Shown piece after piece: positions 1 to 11,911 of a stretch of 64,000 nt of DNA (the first letter of the stretch is position 1; each line of letters opens with the position of its first letter). The translations under genes and the position numbers were made by a program. The notes under the pieces were generated by a model, which worked only from the letters and a program-made list of their open reading frames with translations, did no database searches and was not told the DNA's origin. Origin of the DNA: Nageia nagi (taxonomy: Eukaryota > Pinophyta); NCBI GenBank assembly GCA_050084985.1, contig JBITNC010000002.1, positions 25,792,001-25,856,000 of the forward strand, in the 5' to 3' direction.

Positions 1-3000
1 TTTTATTGAGTAACCAAGGAATATACCTTCATCTGCTCTATCATCAAACTTACCTAGGTTTTCTTCTATCATCTTGATGTAGCAATTACTCCCAAATAAT
101 TTAAAGTATCTTGTTGATGCCTTTTTGTCGAACCATAGCTCATAGGGTGTCTTATTCTCATGGGACCTTAACATACACCTATTCTGAATATAAACTACCA
201 TGTGAACTACATCTTTCCAAAACTTGTTAGCTATGTTACTTTCTGTCAACATTGTTTGTGCCATTTCTTGAATTGACCTATTTTTCCTTTCCACCACACT
301 ATTTTACTAAGGTATCTTTATCACAAAAAATTGTCTCTTGATACCATACTTGTGTCAAAATTCATTAAAATCATCTAAAATGAACTCACATCCTTTTTCT
401 AATCTCAAGCATTTGATCATCCTTCAAACTTGATTTTCTACTAGGTTCTTGAAGGTCTCAAATTTTTTGAGTGCTTCTAGCTTGTGTTTCAAGAATAATA
501 TCCATGTCATCTTATAATAAGTATCTATGCATAGCATGAAGTACTTATCTCCATTTATACTTTTTGTCCTCATAGGACCACACAAATTAGTATGAACAAG
601 CTCTAAAGATTTGCTAGAATAATATTCTTTTATCTTGAAAGTGGATCTAGTGAGTTTACCCTTTGACATGAGGAACAAATACTATTTGGTGGTTTTTTTA
701 TACTTGGTATATCTCAAATTTCCCTCTTTGAATTGATTTTGAATAAGTTATCAAAGCTTATGTGTCTAAGTATTTTGAAGTCTCTATCAAATTTTGAAGT
801 CTCTATCAATGTGTACAAATTTTTGGATGTCCTTGTGCTAATTGCAACTAACCTGTCATTATTTTCTCTTCTAATTTCACATCCATGTTTCTTGAATATT
901 ACATCATGTTCTCTATCACAAATTTGATTAACACTTAACAAGCTATGTTTCAATCCAATCATAAATAATACTTCCTCTGACCTGATCTTTCCATCATTAA
1001 TCTTAGCTATGCCTCTACCGATAATCTTTACTCCATCATTGTTGCTAAATTTTACTAATCCCTCTTCATGTTGTTCTAGTTTTGCAAATCTCTTTTTATC
1101 CCTAGTCATATGGCTAGAGCAACCACTATCTAGTATCCATGGAGCTGGTTTATTCTCTACTTTAATAGTTATTTGTACTATTAGAGATTCTTTTTCTTTT
1201 TTTGGCTACTCCTTCTCTTTCCATACCTTCTTAACACCTATTTTAGATTCATGTATTGTGTCTTCCTATTTGATTTGTTGTACTTATCTCTTTGGAATTT
1301 TTCTATTTTATCTTAGGCCCTATGACTAAAAAGATCTTTGCTAAAATTGATTTGAGAAGAATGTACTCCTATAATTTCTTACAATGTGACCATAGTTGTG
1401 ATAGTTATAACATTCTACAGCATAATCCATCAATGGTGAAAACATATTTCTACTTGAAAAGTTTCTTGGACCTATGTTATACTTGCATTCAAATATTCTA
1501 TGTCCATACCCATTACAATTAAAATAATAACTAGAAAAGGATTGAGTGAACCTGGTTTGTGAACTTTGCCACATTACAATAGGTGTCATAAATCTTCTTC
1601 TCCTTTGATATGCAACATGTGAATCCATCATTTTCCATATACTTGTTATTTCTAGTAGTATTATTTTGCCTTGCATAAGATGGTTTTTCTTGATTGATTG
1701 GTTTCTTTTCTTTCTTGATTTCTAATTTTTCATTTGCATCTTTAAAATTTTATCCTTCTTCAAAACCTAGACCAAATTTAATATTTGGCAATCTTTGGCT
1801 CTTAAACATTTCATTAGCTTTAAAGATCCTCTCTCAAGTTTATGATACCCACTAATCTTATGACCCATCTCTTCTAGTTGAAGACTCAACCTTATAATCT
1901 TTGCTTCCAATTTACTATAGTACTCAACTTTTGGTAGTGAGTTGTTCTTCAATATCCTCAGCTATTTTTTGCATTTCTTCCACCTATACTTTTAAGCTTA
2001 TGACTATTTCATTTACATCATCAAGTTTTTGAGAATTTTTCCTATACCTTTTTCTTTCTATCTCTAATTCTTCTAGAGCTGTAATTAGTTCTCCTTCCAT
2101 ATTGACTTCTACTTCAACTTCTTCTTCATCAATTTCTTCTTCTAATTTTTGTTTCATTTTTTATTTTTCTTCTTCAATTGCCATGAAGAAAGCTTCACCA
2201 ACCTTTTCTTCTGAATCTTCATTTGAGTTGGCTTTTGATGAATTAATATTCTTGAAAATAAAGCTTTTCTTCTTGAAATCACCTTTTTGAAGTTTGATTT
2301 TATCTTCCAACCACTTTTCTCTCTGTATAATTTTTCATCATCTTTGTTCTTCTCATTATGTGAAAATTTCACTGTAAAATACTCTATACCTCTATAATTA
2401 AAACATTTAAATGTTAACTTTCCTTTATATTTACCTTTTGTTCCTTTTTTAAATTTGTGAACAAAGTCCACTTCCAATTCATCATATGTATCTTCTTCAT
2501 CGGATTCTGGAATTACTTTTGTTTTCTTCTTTGCCTTGAAGGTAGCTTCCTTGTCAATGGATTTTCCCTTTCCAATCCTCATTTCATAGGTAGTTAGAGA
2601 ACCATGCATTTAATCCATATTGAAATTATTTAAATCTTTTGCTTTTTTATGGTAAAAATTTTTGAATCAAATCTTTGAGGAAGTGAGCATAATACCTTTT
2701 TCATAATGATTGAGTCTTTAATCTTTTCTCTTAGGCCTCTAATCGCATTAATCACTTCATTGACCCTTAGCATGTATGCTTCTATGTTTTCATCTTCATT
2801 CATCTTTAAGTTCTCAGACTACACTTGATGAGTTTGAGGCTTAGCCTCCTTTATCTTCACATCTCCCTATGAATGCTTTTTAGTTTATCCCATATTTACT
2901 TTATTGACTCACAATTCATTACTTTTACTAGCTTACTATCCATCAATCTGCATATGATGGCATTCTTGGCCGTCAAGTTGTTTTCATATGCCTTCTTATC

Positions 3001-3171
3001 TGCTAAATCTATAATAGGCATGGAAGGTATGGTATAGCCATTTTTTGTGGCCTCCCAAATTGTGTATCCTAAACCACTAAGATAACTTTGCATCTTGAGT
3101 CTCCAAAAAGAATAGTTAGTGTCATCAAATAATGGAGCTTTATTTGAAAATAACCTTTCACCTGAATCCAT
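1..3171 (-). pseudogene. Ty1/copia gag-protease-integrase remnant, cut by window start
   Basis: Decayed gag-pol of a copia retrotransposon read leftwards. The gag start is the ATG at 3169-3171, followed by a copia gag N terminus (LFDDTNYSFWRLKMQSYL). Several zinc-knuckle-like motifs follow, near 2405-2363 (CFNYRGIEYF), 1520 and 1412, most with lost cysteines. The protease active site is clear at about 1139-1107 (WILDSGCSSHMT). A GAG-pre-integrase stretch and the integrase core follow. The first integrase aspartate is replaced by Asn (LVHTNLCGP, about 600-575), while the glutamate in VVERKN (about 280-297) is kept. The post-integrase TPYELWFDKK motif lies at about 166-140. RT and RNase H would lie left of the window. 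Many stops and frameshifts mean it cannot make a polyprotein. Family assignment is firm; lineage within copia is not. Confidence 0.9.
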
Positions 3172-3221
3172 TGTGTCACATCCAAGATCTCCCTAGCTGA
3201 TTAAGTTGAAATAGGAACCAT

Positions 3222-3234
3222 GCTTTAATACTAA
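3222..3234 (-). other. Degenerate primer-binding site (tRNA-Met type) of the copia element
   Basis: Read on the minus strand this is TTAGTATTAAAGC, a decayed form of the plant initiator-tRNA-Met primer site (TGGTATCAGAGC). It lies between the gag ATG at 3171 and the LTR edge near 3247, where a PBS should be. The related fragment at 55306 onwards carries the better preserved TTGGTATCAAAGC in the same relative place, which supports the call. Confidence 0.6.
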
Positions 3235-3246
3235 TTATTGAACTAT

Positions 3247-5345
3247 GTGTGACACTGAGAGGGGGGTGAATCAATGCCTTTAAATTTAAAACTTCAAAAC
3301 CAAAAATTTTAAATAGTGCAATAGAAACATAAAAATAAATAGAGAAAATACACAAGATAACATCACACAACACAAGATATAACGAGGTTCACCAATGTGG
3401 CTACATTATCGAATAAGACTACTTAGACTCTAATCCAAATCCAACCATTGTAAAGCACCAAATTTATATAATTTACAAGCACCAACTAGAAGGATCACCA
3501 ACCCCTAAGTTCTATAGCACCAACTCCTCTTGCCAAGCACCCACTTGATAGATTCAATAAGATAAGATGAAGGATTAATAACCAATTACCTTAGACCTAG
3601 AATGGTTTAGCTCAAAACACTTATACACACAACCACAATCTAAATCTATCTCTCCAACATTTCCTTCTTGTTCAAAAATTCACCACTCTCTTCTATAGCT
3701 TCAACCCTTTTATTCATACACACTCACTCTTCACACTTATCAGCTGAAAAACCTCAAAATGGACCCAAAAACTATTCCTAAAATCACTAGAAGGACTATT
3801 GTTATTCAAATAAAAAAAACTTTTCACATTTTGATTCAAAATTGATATGAATTCTCACACACATTTAGAACTCTCAACATTAGTAGAACTATAAAGAAAT
3901 CATTCATTCAGACACATCTATTACTCACACATACTTCACACACTACTCAAAGTCATACTACACTGCTAATGCACAAGCCTAAAAAAATTTGAATATTAAA
4001 TAACTGGTTCATGATAATATATCAATTGCACTCAGAATATGCATTCCAAGTCCATATGGCATGAAATGGTATCACAATTTCTACATAGATGCCCAAAAAT
4101 CTCTAAAAGCCTATATTTATATTTTATATCACTAAAACTCTCCAAATTTAATTAAGAGTGTAATATATTTCAACAAGAAATAAAAACATATATTCAAAAA
4201 TCATAATAAGCATTTTTTCAAACATTTCACTACCAAAACTAGGCTCAACACTTAGCCAAAATTTATGTGTTGTCATTTCATCAAACACTTACCAGGCATC
4301 CTTGTTCATTGACTTCTAGACCTCGAATTGAGATGAACCAAAATCCAAAGTTGTGAGATTTTTTATGCTATTTACAAATATACAACTAGAAAATAAATAT
4401 CTCAAATTAAACTCATGGAATTCCTCTTTTTCTTTGCTATCCCAAAAAGTGCACCAAACTATGAAAAGTTACTAAGTGGCATTTTGTAACCTGTACCATT
4501 TCCACCTCGGTTGCCTCCTTGATCTAAAATTTGGACTACATATACCCAAATACACTCTATCCAAATTTTAAGGTTTAAATACTCATATTTTTCTCATATA
4601 ACTTCTTGCAAAGTGGCATTTGACAAAGATTTCATTGGTATTTTGTCAAACAATTTACATGCTTAATTTTGTGCAAATTATAGATTCTCATACTTTGGGA
4701 CCTCAAATCGAGATGATTCAAAAGATAAAGTTATTCATCTCATCAAGTTATACATGTAAAAACTTTTAAATTCTAAATTTTAATACTTTAAGAGCCCAAG
4801 ACAACCATCCAACTATTTCAATGACTTGGCCAAAATTTATTTTCAAAACTGTAAAAAGTTACAAAGTGGCATTTTGCAGCTTGCACCATTTTTGCCTTAG
4901 TCATCATCTTGCTATGAAATTTGGACCAAATATTTTTGGTATATAGTACTATATGTTATTTGCATTTTATATTTTTATTAAACATGGTTTGCTCGCAATT
5001 GGACTTGCATAGATCCAATTTCACCCAAATTTTTGACTGTTCAAAAATCCATAAGTGTGCCCAAAAAAGAACCAACATGAAATTTGACCATCCCAATGTT
5101 GCACACAAGTTTGTTATCAATACAAAAACTTATCCAATCCATATTTAGTTTTCTTTCACCTTCCATTTGCATTTTAGCCCTCTTAACAACTTTTGGTACC
5201 TCATGACAACTTTTGGTCCCTTTGTCATTTTTGTGTTTGACAACTTTGCAAATCTTGTTTATGTTATTTATTTGACACATGCAACCATGTGAACCATATG
5301 TTTATTGATATCATCATGTTGACAACAATGACAACACCGCTGCAC
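3247..5345 (-). repeat. Probable 5' LTR of the minus-strand copia element
   Basis: Non-coding block next to the PBS. The inner edge starts with TG (TGTGACACTGAGAGG at 3247). A diverged relative starts at 55722 with TGAAACTAAGAGG, also beside a copia gag start and PBS. The two can be followed in parallel to at least 4800 and 57050 (shared TTTTGTCAAACA and CTCATACTT segments). The outer edge is not certain: I place it near 5345 because homology to the second gypsy/LTR composite (17362 onwards) begins just after, near 5365. No coding sequence is seen. Confidence 0.5.
4315..5090. repeat. Internal duplication of about 390 bp inside the LTR
   Basis: Two diverged copies lie in tandem. CCTCGAATTGAGATGAACC at 4320 pairs with CCTCAAATCGAGATGATTC at about 4705. 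AGTTACTAAGTGGCATTTTG at about 4467 pairs with AGTTACAAAGTGGCATTTTG at about 4857. Both pairs are about 385-390 bp apart, so the unit is roughly that long. Each unit also has the 'TTTGGAC' and 'CATTT' blocks in the same order. The copies differ at many positions, so the duplication is old. Confidence 0.6.
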
Positions 5346-5364
5346 CATACTCAATAAATTATAT

Positions 5365-5719
5365 CCCTAACCAACAAAGGGGTTGTATGCAATGTGGATA
5401 TGCAATCTAATCTAAATGATAATGAATAACTAACCTATATTAAAATTTCAATAAAATAAATATATGAGAAATGAAGGAACATTACCTAATGGATGTTCTT
5501 ACAAAATGTGACTATGATGATTATTTACCTTGAATGAGGCATCAATTTTTGAATCAACATACTTAGCAGGATGCTCTGGGCATCAATTTTTTCTTAACCT
5601 TTTTTGGATATCTAGTAGGAGGTTTAATATCCAAAGTTGAACTTTTTTTAGATCTATGATTATAGTGTTAACACTTTCTCCAATATTGGCACTCTACCCA
5701 TCATTCATATTGCTTCTAG
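5365..5719. other. Left flank of gypsy gag remnant, copy 1
   Basis: Starts where similarity to 17362-17737 begins (shared GATATGCAATCTAATCTAA and ATGATAATG). Read on the minus strand it continues the frame of the gypsy gag remnant at 5720-6478, but with dense stops. Its main use is as a landmark showing that the 5365-12828 and 17362-51728 segments are copies of one composite. Confidence 0.6.
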
Positions 5720-6478
5720 CATTAACATTGCTTGTAGTGCTGATTTTCTTCTATTGTAGGATGTAAAAATATCTTAAAGTTTTGAAAAACTTGAGAAGTA
5801 TTTTTATCTAAGAACTTATTTCCCCCCATTCCAACTTCTTCAATTTCATCTTCTAGTAGTTGTAGATCTTCTCCCTTTTCATGGATAGAATATTCATTTT
5901 CAGCTTTACGTTCAATTTCCTTTTTCGATTCACTTTGAATTTCACTTTTTGTATCTTCTAGTTCTACATGTTCACAATCTTCTTCAAGAATAACCATGTT
6001 TACCATATTATTATATCCTTCATTATTAGATTCCTCTATAGTTTCTTTATCATATTCTTCATTGGTAACATAATTAACCTTTCCCTTTTCAAAGAGCTCA
6101 TGCAATTTCTTATTCATTTCAACAAACCCATTAGTTGGATGGCCTTTAACTTGATGATATAAATAATGATTTTTCTTCTTATATCAATGGGGCCTCTTTT
6201 CATTTTTACCATTTTCTCTTCCCTTTTTAAGTTCTATCAATCCCTTTGCTAAGAAATCTTTAAACATTTGTGTGGGAACTATAGGGAGATTGTAAAACGG
6301 TTAGTTTTCTTCTTCTTTTGCACTTGGTTCAACCATATTTACTTTAGTATCCTCTTTCTTTGGATATAACCTTTCATTATTATCCTTGGTAGTGGAAGAT
6401 GTATACTTTATTTAAAATGACTTTCACCATGTATTTCTCTTTTTCAATCAATATATGTACCATATTCATGAAAGGAGC
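5720..6478 (-). pseudogene. Ty3/gypsy gag C-terminal remnant, copy 1
   Basis: Minus-strand remnant read from 6478 leftwards, open over 6117-5722 (131 codons). The tract LPIVPTQMFKDFLAKGLIEL, about 6290-6225, followed by a Tyr-His...Gly-His knuckle (YHQVKGHPTNG, about 6168-6135) and KKLHELFEKGKV, matches the C-terminal gag layout of plant gypsy elements of the Tat/Athila type, where Cys-x-Tyr-His...Gly-His precedes 'LxxxIxxLIxxG'. The cysteines are lost. The acidic tail to 5722 has no catalytic motif. The N-terminal gag is missing because the LTR element starting at 6479 interrupts it. A second copy is split between 17362-17737 and 36945-37705. Confidence 0.7.
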
Positions 6479-7590
6479 TATTGAGAAAATCATACTTTAG
6501 GATAGTTAGATAGGTGTGGATGAGTCATCACTTGGTGCAAATTACCTACTGGATAAATTTTTGAAGTTTGCACCCCAAGGGTAAGCTTGAGAATATTTAC
6601 TAAGTATTATTTTTATCTCTTGTTTCTTGTGAAGAAATTCAAAATAACAAGTTCTTTATGATGCACAAGACATAAAGTTCACCTCAAGTTTAATTGCTCA
6701 TTGGTCACTTATATTCGATTAAGTATTTAAGTATTTCCTATTCAAAATTGGAGAATATTAGCTAGACTTTGTCATGCCAAGTTTCATATGGGTGCCTCAT
6801 CCTAGTATTTAGCTTCATAGAAATCAACAAATGAAGCATCATATTTTCGAGAGTATGTTGTTGAAAATTAGACCCCTAAAGCATGATCGAAAAAGGATTC
6901 ATAAATATTTTTTTCCTTTATTGCATTTTCATACTAGTGAAGTCATACTCCTTGTTGTTAGATCATGGAAAGACTTTAATTATTGTAACATGGATAGTCA
7001 TGAATATTTTTTTTATTTACTACATTTTAATATTGTTTATATTAGAACTAATGATGTTGCAACATAACTAAGAAGTTGTAGGACCAATGTTGTTTTATGC
7101 CACACTTTCCATTTGCTTACATCAATAGACTTATTGCAAGATTATGGGAAATGTTTTTAAATGTGATATGTAAGTTTTATATATTTTTATATCAGCCTTA
7201 CTTTCCTAAATCTCAATATAAGGTACTTTTGTAGCTTTATCATATTTTGGAGATATTATTTCATTTATTTATTCTTGATTTATGGTATGAAGGTTCATTC
7301 AGAGCATGTCACTCTTTTGAATATATAACATCAAATACTCTAGCATCATATCTTGATATGATGTTGAAATGTATATTATGTGATTGTCACCCTTTACATC
7401 TAGTTATATCATCCCAACTTTTCTCATATCATGGTTAAAAGATCTCATCATGGTTATTTACAATAAAGGATCAAGAAACTATGATAATACATCTCAAGAT
7501 CTTAGGATTTTGTGGTAAAGTGTTGAGAGCTTCAATAAGACATAATAAGAAAAAAATTTCACCTTAGAGGTATTAAAATAGATCAAATCA
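6479..7590 (+). repeat. 5' LTR of LARD-like element, copy 1
   Basis: It starts TATTGAGAAAATC, where the partner at 10793 has TGTTGAGAAAATT, so the terminal TG has decayed to TA. Shared landmarks in order: 'GGTGTGGATGAGT', 'CACTTGGTG', 'TTAGCTTCATGGAAATAAACA'-like, 'AGACCCCTAAAGC', 'GATTCATAAAT' and 'TTTCACCTTAGAGG'. The end is set at ...AAATCA (7590), with the PBS-like site next. Confidence 0.65.
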
Positions 7591-7604
7591 ACTTGTAGTA
7601 GAGC
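7591..7604 (+). other. Weak primer-binding-site candidate
   Basis: ACTTGTAGTAGAGC directly follows the proposed LTR end. It resembles TTGGTATTAGAGC, the PBS form in the chromovirus at 21166. The second copy has TTGCAATAGAGTGG at the same place (about 38800). The match is imperfect, so this is suggestive only. Confidence 0.35.
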
Positions 7605-10600
7605 AGTTAAGGTATCTAAAGGCTCCAAAGTGTTATGAATAAATGTATTGTTTTCCTAGTTGATTCTCACATTCATTTCAAATGATCCAAATTTTCTCTT
7701 CAGTAATTTTCAAGATTAGTTGATTAGGTATATCAATTGAATCTGATATTTTATATATATTCTAATATAAGTTGTTAATTGTAACAAATTAGTAGTAGTA
7801 GCAAATATTTTATAAAAAAAAAGTTTATTTATTAGGACAACTAGTTTTGGACTATAGTGTAGGTTTTTTAATAAATATAGCTTGAATAAAGGTATTACCC
7901 CTCTCTCTCTTGGGTTTTCATGCCTATACAAAGTCTGACCAAGTTGGATTAATCATGTTTTTTTCCCTTTGCAGTGGAATATCAATTGTTATGCTTCAAA
8001 CTGAGTATGGATGCTTTTTCCATAAGCTTCATGACTTATGTTTTGAGATACTTAGTAGTTGAGCATTGTGGATTTTTCCTATATCTCAGATGTTGGTGGT
8101 TGAAACATTTGTTATTATTATTCCTACTCTTTTTTTATGGATATGTGATCTTGCATGAATCTATGAATTTGAGTTGGGTGCCCTTCCATGGTTCCAGTTT
8201 GATCAATTGAAGGTTTGGTTTGGCCCAATGCTCCACTTTACCTTTCCTTTCAATATTTCTTCACCTATTTTATGCATCCCTTAACTTTGCTAAATGGATT
8301 TCTATGCCCAATAGATAGAGAGATAAATCTTCAATAAGTGTTATCCCATAAATAGAGACACATTCTTGACAAATTGACCTATGAAACCTAGATCTAGAAT
8401 GTATCTCTATTTATAGGATAACACTCATTGAAGATTTATCTCTCTATATATGGGGTGATGGTATTCGATCGATGGTTTCATATGCTCTCTAAACTATAGG
8501 TTTGCTTTCTTGTCTATGATACAATATTACCACTTGAACTTTTATGTCCCTATGAATGGGGAGATATTTCAATAGATGAAAGGCATACACATACTACATA
8601 ACTTGAATAAGCATTATCTTGTCTAAAATTCCAAAGATTAGCCCATGTAAAATTGGTCTATCTAAGAATTATTGGTTTGTCTAGCCCTGTATCGATGCAT
8701 CTTACACTATTCAAATCAATAGTTCATTTTTGGCATGCTTGATGGGACCACCATATTCCATGTTCTTAAAATATAAATATTAGGACCTTGAGACACTTTA
8801 TCTTTATATTTTTACATAGTTTAGGAAAATAAGATGATATCCTTCCTATTTTAGAGCATTTGAGCCTAGATAATAAAGGAATATTTACAAACCCTTTAGA
8901 TCAAGTGGTGTACAAGTCAAGAGAAGGGGAGAAAATGGGTTACTATAGATTTTAATTTTGACGAAGGCCAAATGCTAATTTTGGATCATACTTCAATTTT
9001 GGATCTACCCACCTAACTTGATAAATAACACATGTGCATATTTGGTGTTTTCTTAGTTTTATATGTTGTTTAAAATTTTGATTTATATTATTAAAGTTGT
9101 ATTAAATAGAATCTCACAGTTATCATTATCCTCACCCTCCTAGCTGCTACAAAGTTTTCTCTAAAATCCTAATTATTCTATTGAAATTGATGATCCTTTG
9201 CATTATTGGCATATCAATAAATGGTTCATAATTATCAAATATATTATTTTTATTTTGATCATGTATAATATGCAACCATGTATACATTAGCTATGATGGA
9301 GAAGGATAGTTAAGTGTTAATTTTTGGTGATAATCCTAAAATGGTTCTTAATTTGAGTATACATAGGAGAATGCTTTTTTTCTAACCCTAGTTTGGCTAG
9401 TTTAGTGTACCAACAATACCCTTATTCACCCATTTACCCTCAAAATATTTTTTCCATATGAGGATTATTCTCTAAAAAGTATGTAGTACCCAAAAAATAA
9501 GTTAATCAATCTGAGTTCTAGGGAAGATCTATTCATTACTTAATGTCATTAATTGATAGTTTTTTAAAAAAAAATCTTTGTGCTAATCATTAATTAATCT
9601 CATTAATGGATCCCCACCCATTTATCATAAGTTAAGTTGCAAATGGACTCAATGAGCTTTAATGATAAATCTGATAGATAAGGATCTAATCATATGGTAA
9701 TATGGAATCATGAATAATATAGAAATGATAAGTTCAAATAAATCAATTTAAAAGAAGGAGGATTCTTAGTAAGGATCACTCCAGATAATGAGCTTTCTTT
9801 TTTTTTTAAGTCATGACTAAGATTAGAGTTCCTTGCCTATAAATGGATAATTCTATTGCAATCTTTTTATAAAATATGATGAGAAGGATATGATTAAAAG
9901 AATAACAGGTATCTTGAGAATCTTATGTAGTTATATTTTGATTGAGTGAACAAGTACATATATGATTTTTACTGAGCCACTTATCTATACCTCCTCTCAA
10001 CCCCTATATTCATTTCTCCCCTTTTTCCATTCATTTCCATATCCCTCCATACAATCGATATTTTCCCACTCACTTTATTGTGTTCCATGTCATCTTTGTT
10101 TCCACGTTTGTGCCACCATCCTCTAGGGGTGTTTACACACCACATCTAAAAGGAAGTTTTATTCATCCATATTAAACCCCTTGTATATGTTTCTCCCTTA
10201 TTTTATTTTCTCTTGTAAATGTATTAAAGGTGCCTTTCCATTTTTCTCCTTTGTATTATCCTCCCCCTTTCTCTTCCCATTTATCTACTTGACAACTCAT
10301 TCAAGAATTATCTACACAAGCGTCACTTAATACCTATAACATTTCACTGATCACAAGCTCAATCCTATTTCGATAAAGTAGATTTTTTTTTCAAATATTT
10401 TCATAGATAAAATATCATATTAAAATTTTTAATGATTACATTTATAATGTTCATTTATTATTTTAAGTGATCTATATTGTATTACATATAGCAAAGTGAT
10501 AAGGGGGAAAAGGTCCTTATTTTTTTGGTTCAATGAAGTTGTCAGGTTGGAATGAGGAATGAATTTATATAGTTTTTACTAATTGCATGTGTTTTGATGT

Positions 10601-10777
10601 ATTATACATAATATGCTTCAAGAACTAGAAAGGATTCACTTTTCTATATATTTCATATATTAGCAATAATGTTTAAAATTTATTTGTTTCCAACCCATCC
10701 CACACATGCTAGTAATTTATGTATTAATGTGATTTATTTGTTTCTTCACTAATTGCTTCATAGTCTCTAAAGTAATT
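7605..10777 (+). other. Internal region of LARD-like element, no gene
   Basis: About 3.2 kb with no reading frame matching a known domain. Short ORFs such as 7974-8210 are not conserved in copy 2, where the aligned ORF (39034-39273) diverges and stops early. A promoter-like patch (AATAAATATAGC at about 7870, then a CT-rich run and TTGGGTTTTCATGCC) is conserved at about 39080-39130. The long hairpin at 8313-8449 is the main structural feature. Confidence 0.6.
8313..8449. repeat. Long inverted repeat (54-bp arms, 29-bp loop)
   Basis: The left arm 8313-8366 and right arm 8396-8449 are near-perfect reverse complements (about 50 of 54 by eye). The left arm reads AGATAGAGAGATAAATCTTC at its start and ends CACATTCT. 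The right arm begins AGAATGTATC and ends CTCTCTATAT. The spacer is 8367-8395. The aligned place in copy 2 (about 39520-39620) has the right-arm sequence, but most of the left arm is missing there, so the hairpin is specific to this copy. Confidence 0.85.
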
Positions 10778-10792
10778 GGAGAGGGGGGAAAA
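10778..10792 (+). other. Polypurine tract of LARD-like element
   Basis: GGAGAGGGGGGAAAA lies immediately before TGTTGAG, the start of the 3' LTR. This is the second-strand primer position of an LTR element and sets its orientation as plus. Confidence 0.75.
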
Positions 10793-11911
10793 TGTTGAGA
10801 AAATTACACTTTAGGCTAGTTAGATAGGTGTGGATGAGTTGTCACTTGGTGATAATTACATGATGGATGAATTTCTAGAGTCTACATCCCCAAGGTAAGC
10901 TTGATAATGTTTTTTTGAGTCTTATTACTATTGAATAATTTCAAAATAATAGGTTTTTGATTGCATATAATACAAAATTTTCACCTCAAGTTTTTTGGCT
11001 CATTGATCACTTATGCTCAATAAGTGTTCAAGTATTTCTTGTTTAAAATTAAAAAATATTGGCTAGACTCTACCACACTAAGTTTTATACTAGTGCCTTA
11101 TCTCAGCATTTAGCTTCATGGAAATAAACAAAATGAGTATTGTAGTTTTGAGGATATGTTACCAAAAATTAGACCTCTGAAGTGCAAAAATAGGATTCAT
11201 AAATTATTTTTCTCTATGTTGCATTTTCAAACTAGTGGGATTATACTCCTTATTGTTGGAAAAAAGGACTTAATTATTAGAAAATGGATATTCATGAATA
11301 TTTTTTTTTGTTTTCTATATCTTAATATTTTTTATATCATCACTAATGATATCATACCATATCTAAGACATTATAGGACTAATATTGGTCTATATTGTAC
11401 TTTCTATTTACTTACATTGATAAACTTATTTTCAAATTGGAAGAATTATTTTGAAATATGATATATGAGTTTTTGGCATTTTTTATGCTATGATATCAAC
11501 CTTTATTTCATAGATTGTAGCATAAGGTACTACTTGAGCTTTAACACATTTTGAATATATTGAAATCAATTGATCTATATTCTCATTTCATGGCATGAAG
11601 GTTCATTAAAAGCATGTCACTCTTTTAAATCAATAATGTTAGATAATCTAGTATTTTATCCTAACATGATATTGAAACATATATTGTGTGATTGTTTCCC
11701 TTTCAATTTATGATGGCATCCCTAGTTTTTTCATACCGCAATAAGAATATCTAAGTGTGGAATAATTATTCACAACAAAGATTCAATATATTATGGTAAT
11801 ACATCTCAAGACCTGAGGAAACATTGATAAAGTGTCAAGAACTTTAGTAAGATATGGCAAGTGAAAAATTTCACCTAACAGGCATCAAAATAATAACATA
11901 ATACTAGCTCA
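10793..11911 (+). repeat. 3' LTR of LARD-like element, copy 1
   Basis: It starts TGTTGAGAAAATTACACT and ends near ...CTAGCTCA at 11911, based on alignment with 6479-7590. Landmarks shared with the 5' LTR include GATTCATAAATTATT and TTTCACCTAACAGGCATC. The two copies differ at many positions, so the insertion is old. The equivalent in copy 2 is 49677-50812. Confidence 0.65.

Larger units (their letters stand above)
6479..11911 (+). mobile_element. Non-coding LTR retrotransposon derivative (LARD-like), copy 1
   Basis: Direct repeats of about 1.1 kb (6479-7590 and 10793-11911) enclose about 3.2 kb without recognisable gag or pol. A purine tract (GGAGAGGGGGGAAAA, 10778-10792) directly precedes the second repeat, which opens with TGTTGAGAAAATT. 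A weak tRNA-Met-like PBS (TTGTAGTAGAGC) follows the first. This is the layout of a plus-strand LTR element with no coding capacity. The ends are inferred by aligning the two repeats, and I could not find a convincing target-site duplication. A second copy runs 37706-50812 and is interrupted by a copia element. Mobilisation would need proteins from another element. Confidence 0.65.

Noticed and set aside
7974-8210. Membrane-protein ORF in the LARD-like element
   Set aside because: Hydrophobic because of T-rich DNA; the aligned frame in copy 2 stops early and diverges in sequence.
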